DNA of 64,000 nucleotides from Thermocaproicibacter melissae (GTDB lineage Bacteria; Bacillota; Clostridia; Oscillospirales; Acutalibacteraceae), in the NCBI RefSeq assembly GCF_024498295.1, contig NZ_CP101827.1:1120001-1184000 (forward strand), written 5' to 3'. Under the pieces are notes generated by a model. It was not told the DNA's origin. It saw nothing but the letters and a program-made list of their open reading frames with translations, and did not search any database. Position 1 is the first letter of the stretch. Each line of letters begins with the position of its first letter. Of the stretch, positions 1 to 8,200 are shown piece by piece. The translations under genes were made by a program, and so were the position numbers.

Positions 1-200
<200 letters not shown>

Positions 201-227
201 TTAGCACTCAATGTTCCCGAGTGCTAA
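201..227. promoter_or_regulatory. CIRCE operator (HrcA binding site)
   Basis: TTAGCACTC at 201-209, a 9-nt spacer, and GAGTGCTAA at 219-227 form the perfect CIRCE inverted repeat. It lies between the groES promoter and start codon, where HrcA represses groESL in Gram-positive bacteria. The match to the consensus is seen directly; HrcA itself is not in the window. Confidence 0.97.
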
Positions 228-232
228 CATAT

Positions 233-261
233 ATTTTATCGACTTCCCTCTGAAAAATCAA
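233..261 (-). promoter_or_regulatory. Sigma-A promoter of groES
   Basis: Read on the minus strand, TTGATT (256-261) is separated by exactly 17 nt from TAAAAT (233-238). The CIRCE element follows about 5 nt downstream, so the repressor would cover the transcription start. Inferred from consensus and position. Confidence 0.75.
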
Positions 262-334
262 GAGTTTTTCTATGAAAATCGGGAAGTTAATAATTTTTTT
301 ACAAATAAAAAATGCCGTTCTGTCGCTGTTCCGC

Positions 335-1474
335 TCATTTTTCCTGCTCGTTCTTTTCTTTGAAATACATATAGTATTGGCAGCGAATCATTCCATTATA
401 AAGTTTTCTGCGTTTTGCGGCCCTTCTTCCGAAACATTTTTCAAAGGTTTCATCCGGTGTGATGAAGGAGTAGCTCCAACCGCGGCGCGGAACAAACACC
501 TTACCCATTGTACGGTAAATCTCCTCGGCTGCGCGAAGGTCAAGCAGGCGCTCTCCGTATGGCGGATTACAGATAACGCAGCCGAAATCTCCTTCTTCGC
601 GGAAATCTGCAATATCGCGTCTTTCAACGTGTACGCAGCCGGAAACTCCTGCTTTCTGCGCGTTTTCCGCCGCAAGTGCTACCGCCGCGGGGTCAATGTC
701 GTACCCTTTGGCGATAAAACCGGTATCGTGCATTTCGAGGGAACGGGCACGCTCGCGTTCCTTTTTCCAAACTCCGCTGTCGATGGTGTTCCACCCCTCT
801 GCATCAAACCGGCGCGAAACGCCCGGCGCAATATTCAGCGCTGTCAATGCTGCTTCAATCAGAAGAGTGCCGGAGCCGCAGAACGGATCTATGAAATTCG
901 CGTCGTGACGAACGCGCGAGAAATAAACCATTGCCGCGGCAAGTGTCTCACGAATCGGCGCTTCCGTGGCGTTGGCGCGGTACCCGCGTTTGTGCAAACC
1001 CGGGCCGCTCGTGTCAATCATGAGGCTGACCATGTCTTTCAGAATCAGAAAATGAATTTTGCGCGGAAGGCCTGTCTCCTCAAACCAGTTGACGGAGTAT
1101 TTGCTTTTCAGCCTTTCCACGACCGCTTTTTTGATGATGGACTGGCAGTCCGGAACGCTGGCAAGCTGCGAATTGAGGCAGGAACCGTTGACTGGGAAAG
1201 CATCGGTTTTGCCGATCCAGCGCTCCCACGGCAGATTTCTGACGCCTTGGAACAGTTCCTCAAAACTCCGTGCCGGGAAAGTCGCCATTAAGATTTGCAC
1301 GCGCTCGGCATAGCGGCTGCAGATATTGGCGCGCGCAATCATTTCGTCGGAACCGTCAAAAACGACACGGCCGTTCTGGGGTGCGACATTTTCAGCGCCC
1401 ATTTTCCGCAGTTCATCCGCCAAAGGTCCCTCAAGCCCAAACAGGCAGGGACAAACAAGCTGAAAATCACTCAT
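335..1474 (-). CDS. THUMP-domain class I SAM-dependent rRNA (guanine-N2) methyltransferase, RlmL/YpsC family
   Basis: A 379-residue protein. An N-terminal ferredoxin-like/THUMP RNA-binding region (about residues 1-160) is followed by a Rossmann methyltransferase domain. The SAM-binding motif FIDPFCGSGT is at 194-203 and the catalytic NPPYGERL motif (the NPPY of N2-guanine/N6-adenine methylases) at 303-310. Size and architecture match B. subtilis YpsC, the Gram-positive counterpart of the E. coli RlmL N-terminal half, which methylates 23S rRNA. The ATG at 1474 has an AAAGGAG site about 10 nt upstream. It lies downstream of hpf, separated by a terminator. The exact target nucleotide cannot be told from sequence. 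Confidence 0.9.
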   Translation of the reverse strand: MSDFQLVCPCLFGLEGPLADELRKMGAENVAPQNGRVVFDGSDEMIARANICSRYAERVQILMATFPARSFEELFQGVRNLPWERWIGKTDAFPVNGSCLNSQLASVPDCQSIIKKAVVERLKSKYSVNWFEETGLPRKIHFLILKDMVSLMIDTSGPGLHKRGYRANATEAPIRETLAAAMVYFSRVRHDANFIDPFCGSGTLLIEAALTALNIAPGVSRRFDAEGWNTIDSGVWKKERERARSLEMHDTGFIAKGYDIDPAAVALAAENAQKAGVSGCVHVERRDIADFREEGDFGCVICNPPYGERLLDLRAAEEIYRTMGKVFVPRRGWSYSFITPDETFEKCFGRRAAKRRKLYNGMIRCQYYMYFKEKNEQEK

Positions 1475-1497
1475 TACGTCCTCTTCTCCTTTGATTC

Positions 1498-1525
1498 AAA
1501 AAAAGGGGCTGCTTTGCGCAGCCCC
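1498..1525 (-). terminator. Rho-independent terminator of hpf
   Basis: On the minus strand an 8-bp GC-rich stem (1505-1512 with 1518-1525, 5-nt loop) is followed by seven T residues (1498-1504). It lies just after the hpf stop codon and before the methyltransferase start. Confidence 0.9.
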
Positions 1526-1542
1526 GCACAATCATAAGTTTC

Positions 1543-2076
1543 TTAAGCCGGTTCCGGTTCCAGCAGGCCGTAACCGCCGCCTCTCCGGCGGTACACAACG
1601 CTGATGTCTCCGGTTTCTTCGTTGCGGAACATAAAGAATTGATGGTCCAGAAGTTCCATCTGCAGAATTGCCTCATCCACACTCATCGGCTTCACGGCAA
1701 AGCGCTTTCTGCGAACAATTTGAAAGCTGTTCTCCTCATAATCTTCCTCCGAAGAATCGCTTTCGGGAATCAGCAGTTCAGCAGAGCTGAATTTCTTGTT
1801 CAAGCGCTTTTTATTTCTTCGGATTTGACTGCCCAAGGAAGCAATGACTTCATCGAGAGCAACATTCATTTCATTTGCGCGAGCTTCGGCGCGGTATATC
1901 ATTCCCCGGGAAAAGATGGTTATTTCGACGGTCTGGTGGTTTTTCTCCACTGTAACCACGACTTTCGCTTCTGCATCATCGCCGAAAAGACGGTCGAAAC
2001 GGGACAATTTCTTGGCTGCAAGTTCCTTGAAATTATCTTTCAGGTTAACCTTTCTTCCGATGAAAGTAAGTTTCAT
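1543..2076 (-). CDS. hpf: Ribosome hibernation promoting factor, long form
   Basis: The 177-residue product has an N-terminal S30AE/RaiA domain (MKLTFIGRKVNLKDNFKELA onward, to about residue 100). A C-terminal domain of about 60 residues follows (AVKPMSVDEAILQMELLDH..., ending in YRRRGGGYGLLEPEPA). This is the long HPF that dimerises and joins 70S ribosomes into inactive 100S particles in stationary phase or stress. I chose the ATG at 2076, which has a GGGGG site 8-9 nt upstream; the open frame extends 11 codons further without homology. The gene ends in a strong terminator. Confidence 0.95.
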   Translation of the reverse strand: MKLTFIGRKVNLKDNFKELAAKKLSRFDRLFGDDAEAKVVVTVEKNHQTVEITIFSRGMIYRAEARANEMNVALDEVIASLGSQIRRNKKRLNKKFSSAELLIPESDSSEEDYEENSFQIVRRKRFAVKPMSVDEAILQMELLDHQFFMFRNEETGDISVVYRRRGGGYGLLEPEPA

Positions 2077-2165
2077 GCCGTAAACCCCCTTCTTTCCAGT
2101 GGGAAACACAGCTCCCTGCTACTTTCATCATACCATAATTATGATAACCAATAAAGACTCCATGA

Positions 2166-3014
2166 TTAAATTAATACAGATTTATGCCGTGTTACATGGC
2201 AACCCATATTGACCGCAATCGGGAGCCCGGCAATGTGTGTGGCATACTGCTCGATATTCACGGCAAGAGCCGTAGTGCTTCCGCCGAAGCCCTGCGGTCC
2301 CACATTGAGCTCATTTACGCGGCGCAGCATGCGTTCTTCCAGTTCCGCATAAAACGGGTCTGCATTGCGCTGCGAGACAGGCCGGCAGAGTGCTTTCTTT
2401 GCGAGAAGCGCACACAGCTCAAAATCTCCGCCGATTCCTACGCCAATCACCACAGGCGGGCAGGGACGGCCGCCCGCGAGCTTCACCGTTTCTGCGACAA
2501 ACTCAATCAAGTCATCTTGCGACGCGGCAGGGGTAAACATCTTCAGGCGGCTCATATTTTCGCTGCCAAAGCCCTTTGGCGCAACGGTGAGCGCAATTCT
2601 GTCGCCGGGGACAATGCGGGTATGAATCACCGCAGGGGTGTTGTCGCCCGTGTTGCCCCTTCGGATGGGATCGGCTACAACCGAGAGACGAAGGAGGCCA
2701 TCCAGATATCCGCGCCGCACGCCCTTGTTGACAGCGTCTTCAAACGCGCCTCCGGTAATATGAACATCTTGGCCGATGTCGGCAAACACGACCGCCATAC
2801 CCGTATCTTGGCAGACGGGCAGATTGAGTTCCCGTGCCGCATCCATATTCGCACCGAGGTCAGCGAGAATGGATTTGCCGATTTTTGAGGTTTCCGTCTT
2901 TTCCGCTGCACGGATGACCTGCTCCAAATCTTCCGGCAGTTCTTTATTGGCTTCGATGCAGAGTCTTTTCACTTCTTCTGTAATCTGCTCCGCACGGATT
3001 TCTCTAAGTGACAT
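2166..3014 (-). CDS. Class I fumarate hydratase / L-tartrate dehydratase family, alpha subunit
   Basis: A 282-residue protein of the Fe-S hydro-lyase alpha family (TtdA/FumA N-terminal type). Family hallmarks are LPVCQDTGMAVVF, GSENMSRLKMFTP, GVGIGGDFELC and the C-terminal NMGCHVTRHKS. Cysteines at these positions should bind the [4Fe-4S] cluster. In Clostridia the enzyme is normally a heterodimer that interconverts fumarate and malate (or dehydrates tartrate), with the beta subunit encoded directly downstream. Here hpf follows downstream and yabR lies upstream; no beta subunit is in the window. The ATG at 3014 has an AAGGAG site. Substrate cannot be decided from sequence. Confidence 0.85.
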   Translation of the reverse strand: MSLREIRAEQITEEVKRLCIEANKELPEDLEQVIRAAEKTETSKIGKSILADLGANMDAARELNLPVCQDTGMAVVFADIGQDVHITGGAFEDAVNKGVRRGYLDGLLRLSVVADPIRRGNTGDNTPAVIHTRIVPGDRIALTVAPKGFGSENMSRLKMFTPAASQDDLIEFVAETVKLAGGRPCPPVVIGVGIGGDFELCALLAKKALCRPVSQRNADPFYAELEERMLRRVNELNVGPQGFGGSTTALAVNIEQYATHIAGLPIAVNMGCHVTRHKSVLI

Positions 3015-3140
3015 GACTTTTTGCTCCTTCTTTCAAAGTGGTATTCCGTGTGCGGGTAAATCCGGAAACAGGCTTGTCCCCGCTTTTCGCTATGGCATGT
3101 TTTCAGCATTGATAACAGGCATAAAATTCTCCGGTATAAC

Positions 3141-3165
3141 AAAAGGCGGAGTGCAAGCACTCCGC
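3141..3165 (-). terminator. Terminator of the yab operon (after yabR)
   Basis: GCGGAGTGC (3146-3154) and GCACTCCGC (3157-3165) form a perfect 9-bp inverted repeat. On the minus strand it is followed by a short T run (3141-3144). It sits 30 nt past the yabR stop. Confidence 0.8.
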
Positions 3166-3195
3166 TCAACGGAACAAATCCGAATCATTATGTCA

Positions 3196-3639
3196 TTACC
3201 GTGTAGAACCCCCACGTCTTGAAAAGCCGCCCCTCTTTGCCTCCATACAGCGCTTGAGGTCAGACATTTTCTCATCGCTTGTCTGCTTAAACTTTGCCAT
3301 CATGTCCTCAAAACTTGTAGGCTCGTTGCGCCGACCGGCCTGCCACTCGAAATTGCCCGGTCTGCCGCTGCTGTGCTGAGCAGACACTTTGCCGCTTTGG
3401 GGAGCTTCATTCACCCTTTTCATCGAAAGGCTGATCTTCCCGTCCGGGTTAATGGCAAGGACTTTGACCTTGATGACCTGATTTTCTGTCACATAATCGC
3501 GGATTTCCTTCACGAAAGTGGATGCCACCTCTGAGATGTGCACCATTCCCGTTTTGCCGCCAGGAAGTTCCACAAAAGCCCCGAACTTTGTGATGCCTGT
3601 TACTTTCCCCTCAAGAATCGCTCCAACCTCAAGCTGCAT
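3196..3639 (-). CDS. yabR: S1-domain RNA-binding protein (YabR / general stress protein 13 type)
   Basis: A 147-residue protein. A single S1 RNA-binding domain spans residues 1-75 (VGAILEGKVTGITKFGAFVEL, GMVHISEV, KVLAINPDGKISLSMKRV). A low-complexity tail rich in Ser, Gly, Arg and Lys follows. It is last in the yab operon, the same place as B. subtilis yabR next to divIC. The RNA target is unknown. The ATG at 3639 has a GGAGG site about 13 nt upstream, a little far but the best available. The operon terminator follows. Confidence 0.9.
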   Translation of the reverse strand: MQLEVGAILEGKVTGITKFGAFVELPGGKTGMVHISEVASTFVKEIRDYVTENQVIKVKVLAINPDGKISLSMKRVNEAPQSGKVSAQHSSGRPGNFEWQAGRRNEPTSFEDMMAKFKQTSDEKMSDLKRCMEAKRGGFSRRGGSTR

Positions 3640-3671
3640 AAATAAGTATTTTCCTCCTCAGTCAGGAATGT

Positions 3672-3968
3672 TTATTTTCCGGCTATATTAACAAAAACGC
3701 GCTCTCCGGGTTTCGAGTAGCCCAACGACTCGCGGGCAGCTTTTTCAATATAATCGCTCTGCCCTGAACCCAATGCATTTCTGAGATCATCGTTTTTGAT
3801 TTCTTGAATTTTGATTTGTTGTTCCACGGAAGCGAGCTCTTGCTTTTTCGCGTTGATCTCCGCCTGCTGCTGCACGAGGAGCATGATGGCGTAAATTGCG
3901 AAGGCGACGATTGCGACGCGCAGCAAAATGCTTTTCCGAGGTTTTTGACCTTTGATCAGCTTCATCAT
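3672..3968 (-). CDS. divIC: Septum formation initiator family protein DivIC
   Basis: A 98-residue bitopic membrane protein. It has a basic cytoplasmic start (MMKLIKGQKPRKS), one transmembrane helix at about 15-33, then a heptad-rich coiled coil (QQAEINAKKQELASVEQQIK...) and the closing AARESLGYSKPGERVFVN typical of FtsB/DivIC. DivIC forms a divisome complex with FtsL and DivIB. It sits between yabQ and yabR exactly as in B. subtilis. Two consecutive ATG codons could start it; the first is used here. The upstream yabQ frame runs 182 nt into this gene (see findings). Confidence 0.92.
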   Translation of the reverse strand: MMKLIKGQKPRKSILLRVAIVAFAIYAIMLLVQQQAEINAKKQELASVEQQIKIQEIKNDDLRNALGSGQSDYIEKAARESLGYSKPGERVFVNIAGK

Positions 3969-4488
3969 GGCGCACGCCTCTTTTTCTTGCCTTGCGTTTT
4001 TTACTTTTCCGTTTCGCTTTACGTTGATTATACACTACCGAACAGTGATGTTTCAAGCTATTTTTCCAACTTTGAAGCCGCTTTTGCCCCGATTTCGCAC
4101 ATTTCTTTGCTTTTCGTAATAATTTTCCCGAAGTGCGACGAAGCCATGCCGATGCCGGGTCAAAAAACTTGCGGTAGAGAAAGTCAAAAAGCCTGCGGAA
4201 GAGGCCGACCGTCACACGGCCGACCGTCCAGTGCCAAACGAACCATCCGAGCGTCTCGCCCGCAAAGAGATAAAGCCGAAGTTCACCGTAATTCACCGCA
4301 AGATTCACGAGGAACGTGAAATATGCGAGGAGGACCATGTAGAAAAAGTCCTGAAAAAAAACGGTGCGGCGCTCTGAACGGAACATTGCCCGCCAAATGC
4401 GGAGAATGTCATAGGCTGCACCGGCCACCGCACCAGTCGCAAAAAAGATGAGAAAACCGACAAGCTGAGATGTGAGAGTCAGATTCAA
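3787..4488 (-). CDS. yabQ: Spore cortex biosynthesis protein YabQ, with abnormal C-terminal extension
   Basis: Residues 1-120 carry the YabQ domain: hydrophobic segments (SQLVGFLIFFATGAVAGAAY; a second in FFYMVLLAYFTFLVNLAVNY) and the conserved GETLGWFVWH region. YabQ is a membrane protein needed for cortex formation during sporulation. Start is TTG at 4488, with GGGGAG about 9 nt upstream and the yabP stop 12 nt before. The 233-residue frame continues through a Lys/Arg-rich tail into an 182-nt out-of-frame overlap with divIC. In another frame a TGA overlaps the divIC ATG as ATGA, so a single-base change in an A tract (plus strand T6 at 3997-4002 or T5 at 3981-3985) probably destroyed the original stop. 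Confidence 0.85.
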   Translation of the reverse strand: MNLTLTSQLVGFLIFFATGAVAGAAYDILRIWRAMFRSERRTVFFQDFFYMVLLAYFTFLVNLAVNYGELRLYLFAGETLGWFVWHWTVGRVTVGLFRRLFDFLYRKFFDPASAWLRRTSGKLLRKAKKCAKSGQKRLQSWKNSLKHHCSVVYNQRKAKRKSKKRKARKRGVRHDEADQRSKTSEKHFAARRNRRLRNLRHHAPRAAAGGDQREKARARFRGTTNQNSRNQKR

Positions 4489-4502
4489 ACTGTCTCACTC
4501 CC

Positions 4503-4808
4503 CTATTTGAAAAGCCTGGAAAAAACGCCTCCCCCGGAGGAACGGTTTTCCGTGTATGTCATAGAGGTGATGTCGCCGTCAAGCGTTAATTCTCCGGTTT
4601 CCAGGTTCAGCTTGTCGATATGTAGGTTGCTTCCGTGCACGGTAAGGTCGCCAAGATCTGTAATGGCAACAACCGTCTCATCGTTGAAGCTGTCAACATT
4701 GGACACTCCCGTTGCTGTCAGCGTTCTGCGGTTCTCCAGAATCAGGCTGTGAGGCATCTTTCCGTTTTTCTGCTGCCCAGCAGTTTGCGCGGATTTCTGT
4801 TCGCTCAT
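4503..4808 (-). CDS. yabP: Sporulation protein YabP
   Basis: A 101-residue protein whose core (HSLILENRRTLTATGVSNVD, FNDETVVAITDLGDLTVHGS, LHIDKLNLETGELTLDGDIT) is the YabP/YqfC signature. In B. subtilis YabP is made in the mother cell under sigma-E and is needed for cortex formation together with YabQ. ATG at 4808 with GGGAGG 9 nt upstream. It is 14 nt from yabQ, clearly in the same operon. Confidence 0.95.
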   Translation of the reverse strand: MSEQKSAQTAGQQKNGKMPHSLILENRRTLTATGVSNVDSFNDETVVAITDLGDLTVHGSNLHIDKLNLETGELTLDGDITSMTYTENRSSGGGVFSRLFK

Positions 4809-4868
4809 GGAAGTCCCTCCCGCATTGTGTCTGTATCATTCTTATGCAGACGCGGTGGGACATATACT

Positions 4869-5117
4869 TTATTCGTCAGAAAGGATCTCGTAGAGGGAAG
4901 ATGCATCCGCTTTGGAAGCGTACTCATCCACGCTCAAAACTTTTGCGCGGATGTTTTTTGCCCCCAGCGCGATTTCAATCACGTCGCCCGGCTTCACATC
5001 GTAAGAAGCGCGTGCAGGCTTTCCGTTGACAGAAACGCGCCCGGCGTCGCAGGCTTCGTTGGCAACGGTTCTGCGTTTGATTAAGCGCGATACTTTCAGG
5101 TATTTATCCAGTCTCAT
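4869..5117 (-). CDS. rqcP: S4-domain RNA-binding protein RqcP (YabO/Hsp15 type)
   Basis: An 82-residue protein that is almost entirely an S4 RNA-binding domain (MRLDKYLKVSRLIKRRTVAN, GRVSVNGKPA, VKPGDVIEI). RqcP binds stalled 50S-peptidyl-tRNA complexes and supports RqcH in C-terminal alanine tailing during ribosome quality control. The position upstream of yabP matches B. subtilis yabO. ATG at 5117 with GGGAG upstream. Confidence 0.92.
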   Translation of the reverse strand: MRLDKYLKVSRLIKRRTVANEACDAGRVSVNGKPARASYDVKPGDVIEIALGAKNIRAKVLSVDEYASKADASSLYEILSDE

Positions 5118-5158
5118 AGGTTTCTCCCAAGTTCAAGATTTCAGAAAAAATGATAAGA

Positions 5159-5191
5159 GGGCTGTAACAAAGCAAAGCTTTGCTGCAGCCC
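5159..5191 (-). terminator. Hairpin between hup and rqcP, possible partial terminator
   Basis: On the minus strand GGGCTG (5186-5191) pairs with CAGCCC (5159-5164), and an inner arm GCAAAGC pairs with GCTTTGT. The tract after it (TCTTATCATTTTTT) is only moderately T-rich. It could attenuate transcription after the highly expressed hup while letting some polymerase into rqcP. Inference from structure only. Confidence 0.5.
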
Positions 5192-5212
5192 CAAATTTAA
5201 TTTACAAGAATT

Positions 5213-5488
5213 TTATTTTGCAACAGCGGTCTTGAACGCTTTGCCAGCTTTGAACGCCGGTACACGAGTTGCAGGAATAGTAATCGGCTTATTCGTGCGC
5301 GGATCGCGGCCCTGACGCTCGCTGCGGTTATGAAGCTCAAATGTGCCGAAACCGACAATTTGAACTTTTTCGTTCTTGGCAACAGTCTCAACAACCTTAT
5401 TGAGGAAGGCGTTAACCGCTTTGTCAGCATCCTTTTTGGAAATGCCGGCCTCGTCAGCGACAATAGAAATCAGTTCGGTTTTATTCAT
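5213..5488 (-). CDS. hup: HU family DNA-binding protein
   Basis: A 91-residue histone-like protein: MNKTELISIVADEAGISKKD, the beta-arm consensus VQIVGFGTFELHNRSERQGR DPRTNKPITIPA split across the arm, and the C-terminal VPAFKAGKAFKTAV. HU binds and bends DNA as a dimer in the nucleoid. It lies between mazG and rqcP inside the yab operon, an arrangement common in Clostridia but not in B. subtilis. A GGAGG site precedes the ATG at 5488. The 90-nt gap to mazG holds a small hairpin (5547-5565), so hup may have its own transcript. Confidence 0.97.
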   Translation of the reverse strand: MNKTELISIVADEAGISKKDADKAVNAFLNKVVETVAKNEKVQIVGFGTFELHNRSERQGRDPRTNKPITIPATRVPAFKAGKAFKTAVAK

Positions 5489-5577
5489 AGTTTTTGACCT
5501 CCGTAATTTTATTATTCAACAGCTGACGCTGAGAATTTTGTATCAACCACACCCTTGTGGCGTGGTATGACGGAAAA

Positions 5578-6288
5578 TCATTTATCTGCTTTCTGGTAGC
5601 TTGCAACAATAGAATCGCAATACTGTGCAAGTGTCTGTTCGGCCTCAACACCAAGCGCCTCGGAAAGCGACACAGCAGAAAAGAGAAGTTTTCCAATCGT
5701 CTGCATTTTTTCGCTTTCCTCCGCCGTTTCCGGAAGCTGTGAGACGTTTTGCACTGCTTCTTCCAACTCAGAAAGACTAACCGCCTTATCAGGAGTTTTC
5801 CCATCCGCTTGCAAAATTTTCTTTCCAATTTTCTGCGAACGCATCAGTGCGGGCAGTGCGGGGGAAACGCCTTCAAGAACCTGAGAAACGGTTTTGCGAC
5901 CTTTGGTGCGTCTCTTAATGGCATCCCAATTTTTAAGGACTTCGCTGCTGTTTTGAACAGTAACATTGCCAAAAACGTGGGGATGTCGCTCAATCATCTT
6001 TTTGGCCACGCCATCAACCACATCGGAAAAATCGAAGTTGCCGTTTTCCTTTTCCAGTTGAGAATGAAAAACAACCTGAAGTAAAACGTCACCCAACTCT
6101 TCCTCTAGCAATTCGGAATCTTCCTTATCAATTGCTTCTACAGCTTCGTACGTTTCTTCAATCAGATTATTCCGAATTGTTTTGTGGGTTTGCTCGCGGT
6201 CCCAAGGGCATCCTTCCGGTGAACGGAGAATCGTCATGATTTGGAGCAAATCATCCATTGTATATTTGTTTTTCCGTTCAAACCGCAA
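5578..6288 (-). CDS. mazG: Nucleoside triphosphate pyrophosphohydrolase MazG
   Basis: A 236-residue protein with the MazG signature SPEGCPWDREQTHKTIRNNL, then EETYEAVEAIDKED and EELGDVLLQVVFHSQ (EExxE...EExxD metal-binding helices, residues ~40-75). It hydrolyses non-canonical or excess NTPs to NMP and pyrophosphate. The B. subtilis counterpart is YabN, which carries an extra N-terminal methylase domain absent here. Start is TTG at 6288, with GGAGG 10 nt upstream; the next in-frame ATG (residue 11) would trim only the N-terminal tail. Confidence 0.93.
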   Translation of the reverse strand: MRFERKNKYTMDDLLQIMTILRSPEGCPWDREQTHKTIRNNLIEETYEAVEAIDKEDSELLEEELGDVLLQVVFHSQLEKENGNFDFSDVVDGVAKKMIERHPHVFGNVTVQNSSEVLKNWDAIKRRTKGRKTVSQVLEGVSPALPALMRSQKIGKKILQADGKTPDKAVSLSELEEAVQNVSQLPETAEESEKMQTIGKLLFSAVSLSEALGVEAEQTLAQYCDSIVASYQKADK

Positions 6289-6334
6289 AGCTATGCAGCC
6301 TCCACGTCAGTAATTCCCTAAAACTGCTCCTATT

Positions 6335-8101
6335 TTACCTTATCCAATTATGATTTTCAAGTATTTTCACGATTTTTTGTCCTTTTGGAAGCATAGAAAT
6401 GTCGTGTTTACTTAAAATTCGGAACCACAGCACACAAACGGCGTATAAAACCACCGCGAGAACCATCGCAAAGCAGACTGCAATCTTCTCCGAGATAAAC
6501 ACAGACACAGCGCGGAAGATCAAATAGGAAAATCCGATGCTCAGCAAAGACGCGAGCAGAGGCTTAAAGAAAATCGCAAAATAATTCATGCGGATCTTCG
6601 TCACGCGGAACAGGAAATAGAGCTCCAAAACCGTTGCAATGAGGTAGCACAGAAGCGATCCGGTTCCGGCTCCGAGAATATTGACTTCGGGGATTCCCAC
6701 GAGGGTATAGTTCGTAATGATTTTGATAACAAGGCCGACTCCGAGCAGCTTCACCGGAATATCGACTCTGCCGACCGCCTGAAGCATACTGTTGATTGGG
6801 GTGCTCGTAGCCGCGAAAGTCGACGCAAGGCCGAGAATTACAAGAATCCGCCCGATGATTTGTGTCCCCTGGTCACGGCCGGGGTAAATGAGTGCGGCAA
6901 TCGGCATTGAAAACACAGAAAGGCCGATACCGCTCGGAATCGTAATCAGCGTTACGATTCTCATAACGGACTCCATGCTGCGGCGGATATGCTTCGGGTT
7001 GCCTTCCGTCCACGCTTCCGTAACGCTCGGCAGCGCGCTAACGCCAAATGCCTGTGTAATCGCCGGAACGAGCATGAAAAGATTTGTGGCGTTGCCGAAG
7101 CATCCGTACAAAAAGGACGCCATCTTGTCCGTGGAGGCATACTCCTGCGGAATCAAAGAGGAATACATATTCAAAAGGGTATCCGCGTTTGTCTTTAATA
7201 AGTCGCCGATACGGCTCTGAAGCAGCATGCCGTCAACAAAAGACGAAAGGTTAATGGCAAGGGAACCGAGCGCAACCGGAATTGCGGTGCGTACAAGGCG
7301 CGAAATGGTGATCTTCATAGGTATTGGGCGCGGCGAGCTCAGAAGCATCTCGCGCGTAATGCCGTCGCCGTTTTTCTTATGGTAAAGGAACAGGTACAGG
7401 AACCCGAAGAAGCCTCCGAGCGTGACACCGAAAATTGCACCGGCCGCCGCGTACGGGAGTGTGGCTATTTTGGCATATGTTTCATTTGCTTTTTTGATGC
7501 CGTAGACGGTTCCGTATTGGGCATATTCCTTGAGGCCGGAGTTGACAATCAAAATTGCCGCGGACAAGCCGAACACAAGCCTGCTGATGGCTTCGATGAC
7601 TTCCGAAATCGCTGTGGGCGTCATGTTCCTGAGGCCTTCATAATAGCCGCGGTAAATCGACATCATGCTTGCGAAGAACACCGCAGGAGTAACCGCGTAG
7701 ATTGCCGGCAAGGCAACCTGCTCATTGCCGCGCAGCACGAAACGCGTGTACGGTTCCGAAAGGAGAAGCATCAGGGTCAGGGATAGAACACCCAGAATCA
7801 GAAATATTCTTACCGATGCACGGTGAATCTGGCGAATGTCGCGGTAGCGACCGTGGTAATAATTTTCAGAAACCATGCGAGAAATCGCAACTGGGAAACC
7901 TGCCGTTGCGATGCTGAACATCGGGCTGTATACCGAATAGGCATTTTGATAGTAACCATATCCGAGGGAGGTAATGACCCACGAAAGCGGTATTTTATAA
8001 ATCGCACCGATAATTTTTACTATGACGAGTGCAACAACGAGTATCAGAGCACCATGCAGGAAGCTCTGGCGATGCACCTTTTGTTTTTTTTGCTGTTCCA
8101 T
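6335..8101 (-). CDS. Polysaccharide flippase, SpoVB/YabM family (MOP superfamily)
   Basis: A 588-residue integral membrane protein with about 14 predicted transmembrane helices and the SpoVB/MurJ-type N-terminus (SFLHGALILVVALVIVKIIG, then IYKIPLSWVITSLGYGYYQN). Members flip lipid-linked peptidoglycan or polysaccharide precursors. Gene order before mazG matches B. subtilis yabM, a SpoVB paralogue upstream of yabN, so a role in envelope or spore-cortex synthesis is likely. It is first in the eight-gene operon ending with yabR. Whether it is the essential lipid II flippase or a sporulation-specific paralogue cannot be told. Confidence 0.88.
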   Translation of the reverse strand: MEQQKKQKVHRQSFLHGALILVVALVIVKIIGAIYKIPLSWVITSLGYGYYQNAYSVYSPMFSIATAGFPVAISRMVSENYYHGRYRDIRQIHRASVRIFLILGVLSLTLMLLLSEPYTRFVLRGNEQVALPAIYAVTPAVFFASMMSIYRGYYEGLRNMTPTAISEVIEAISRLVFGLSAAILIVNSGLKEYAQYGTVYGIKKANETYAKIATLPYAAAGAIFGVTLGGFFGFLYLFLYHKKNGDGITREMLLSSPRPIPMKITISRLVRTAIPVALGSLAINLSSFVDGMLLQSRIGDLLKTNADTLLNMYSSLIPQEYASTDKMASFLYGCFGNATNLFMLVPAITQAFGVSALPSVTEAWTEGNPKHIRRSMESVMRIVTLITIPSGIGLSVFSMPIAALIYPGRDQGTQIIGRILVILGLASTFAATSTPINSMLQAVGRVDIPVKLLGVGLVIKIITNYTLVGIPEVNILGAGTGSLLCYLIATVLELYFLFRVTKIRMNYFAIFFKPLLASLLSIGFSYLIFRAVSVFISEKIAVCFAMVLAVVLYAVCVLWFRILSKHDISMLPKGQKIVKILENHNWIR

Positions 8102-8200
8102 CGCGACACATCCGTTCTATCCTATATGTTTTAGAGGTTTGCTGTCATAATTTTTATGCACAAGCAGCCGTTTTCATTGCCTCTGAAGCGTAAATCAAAA

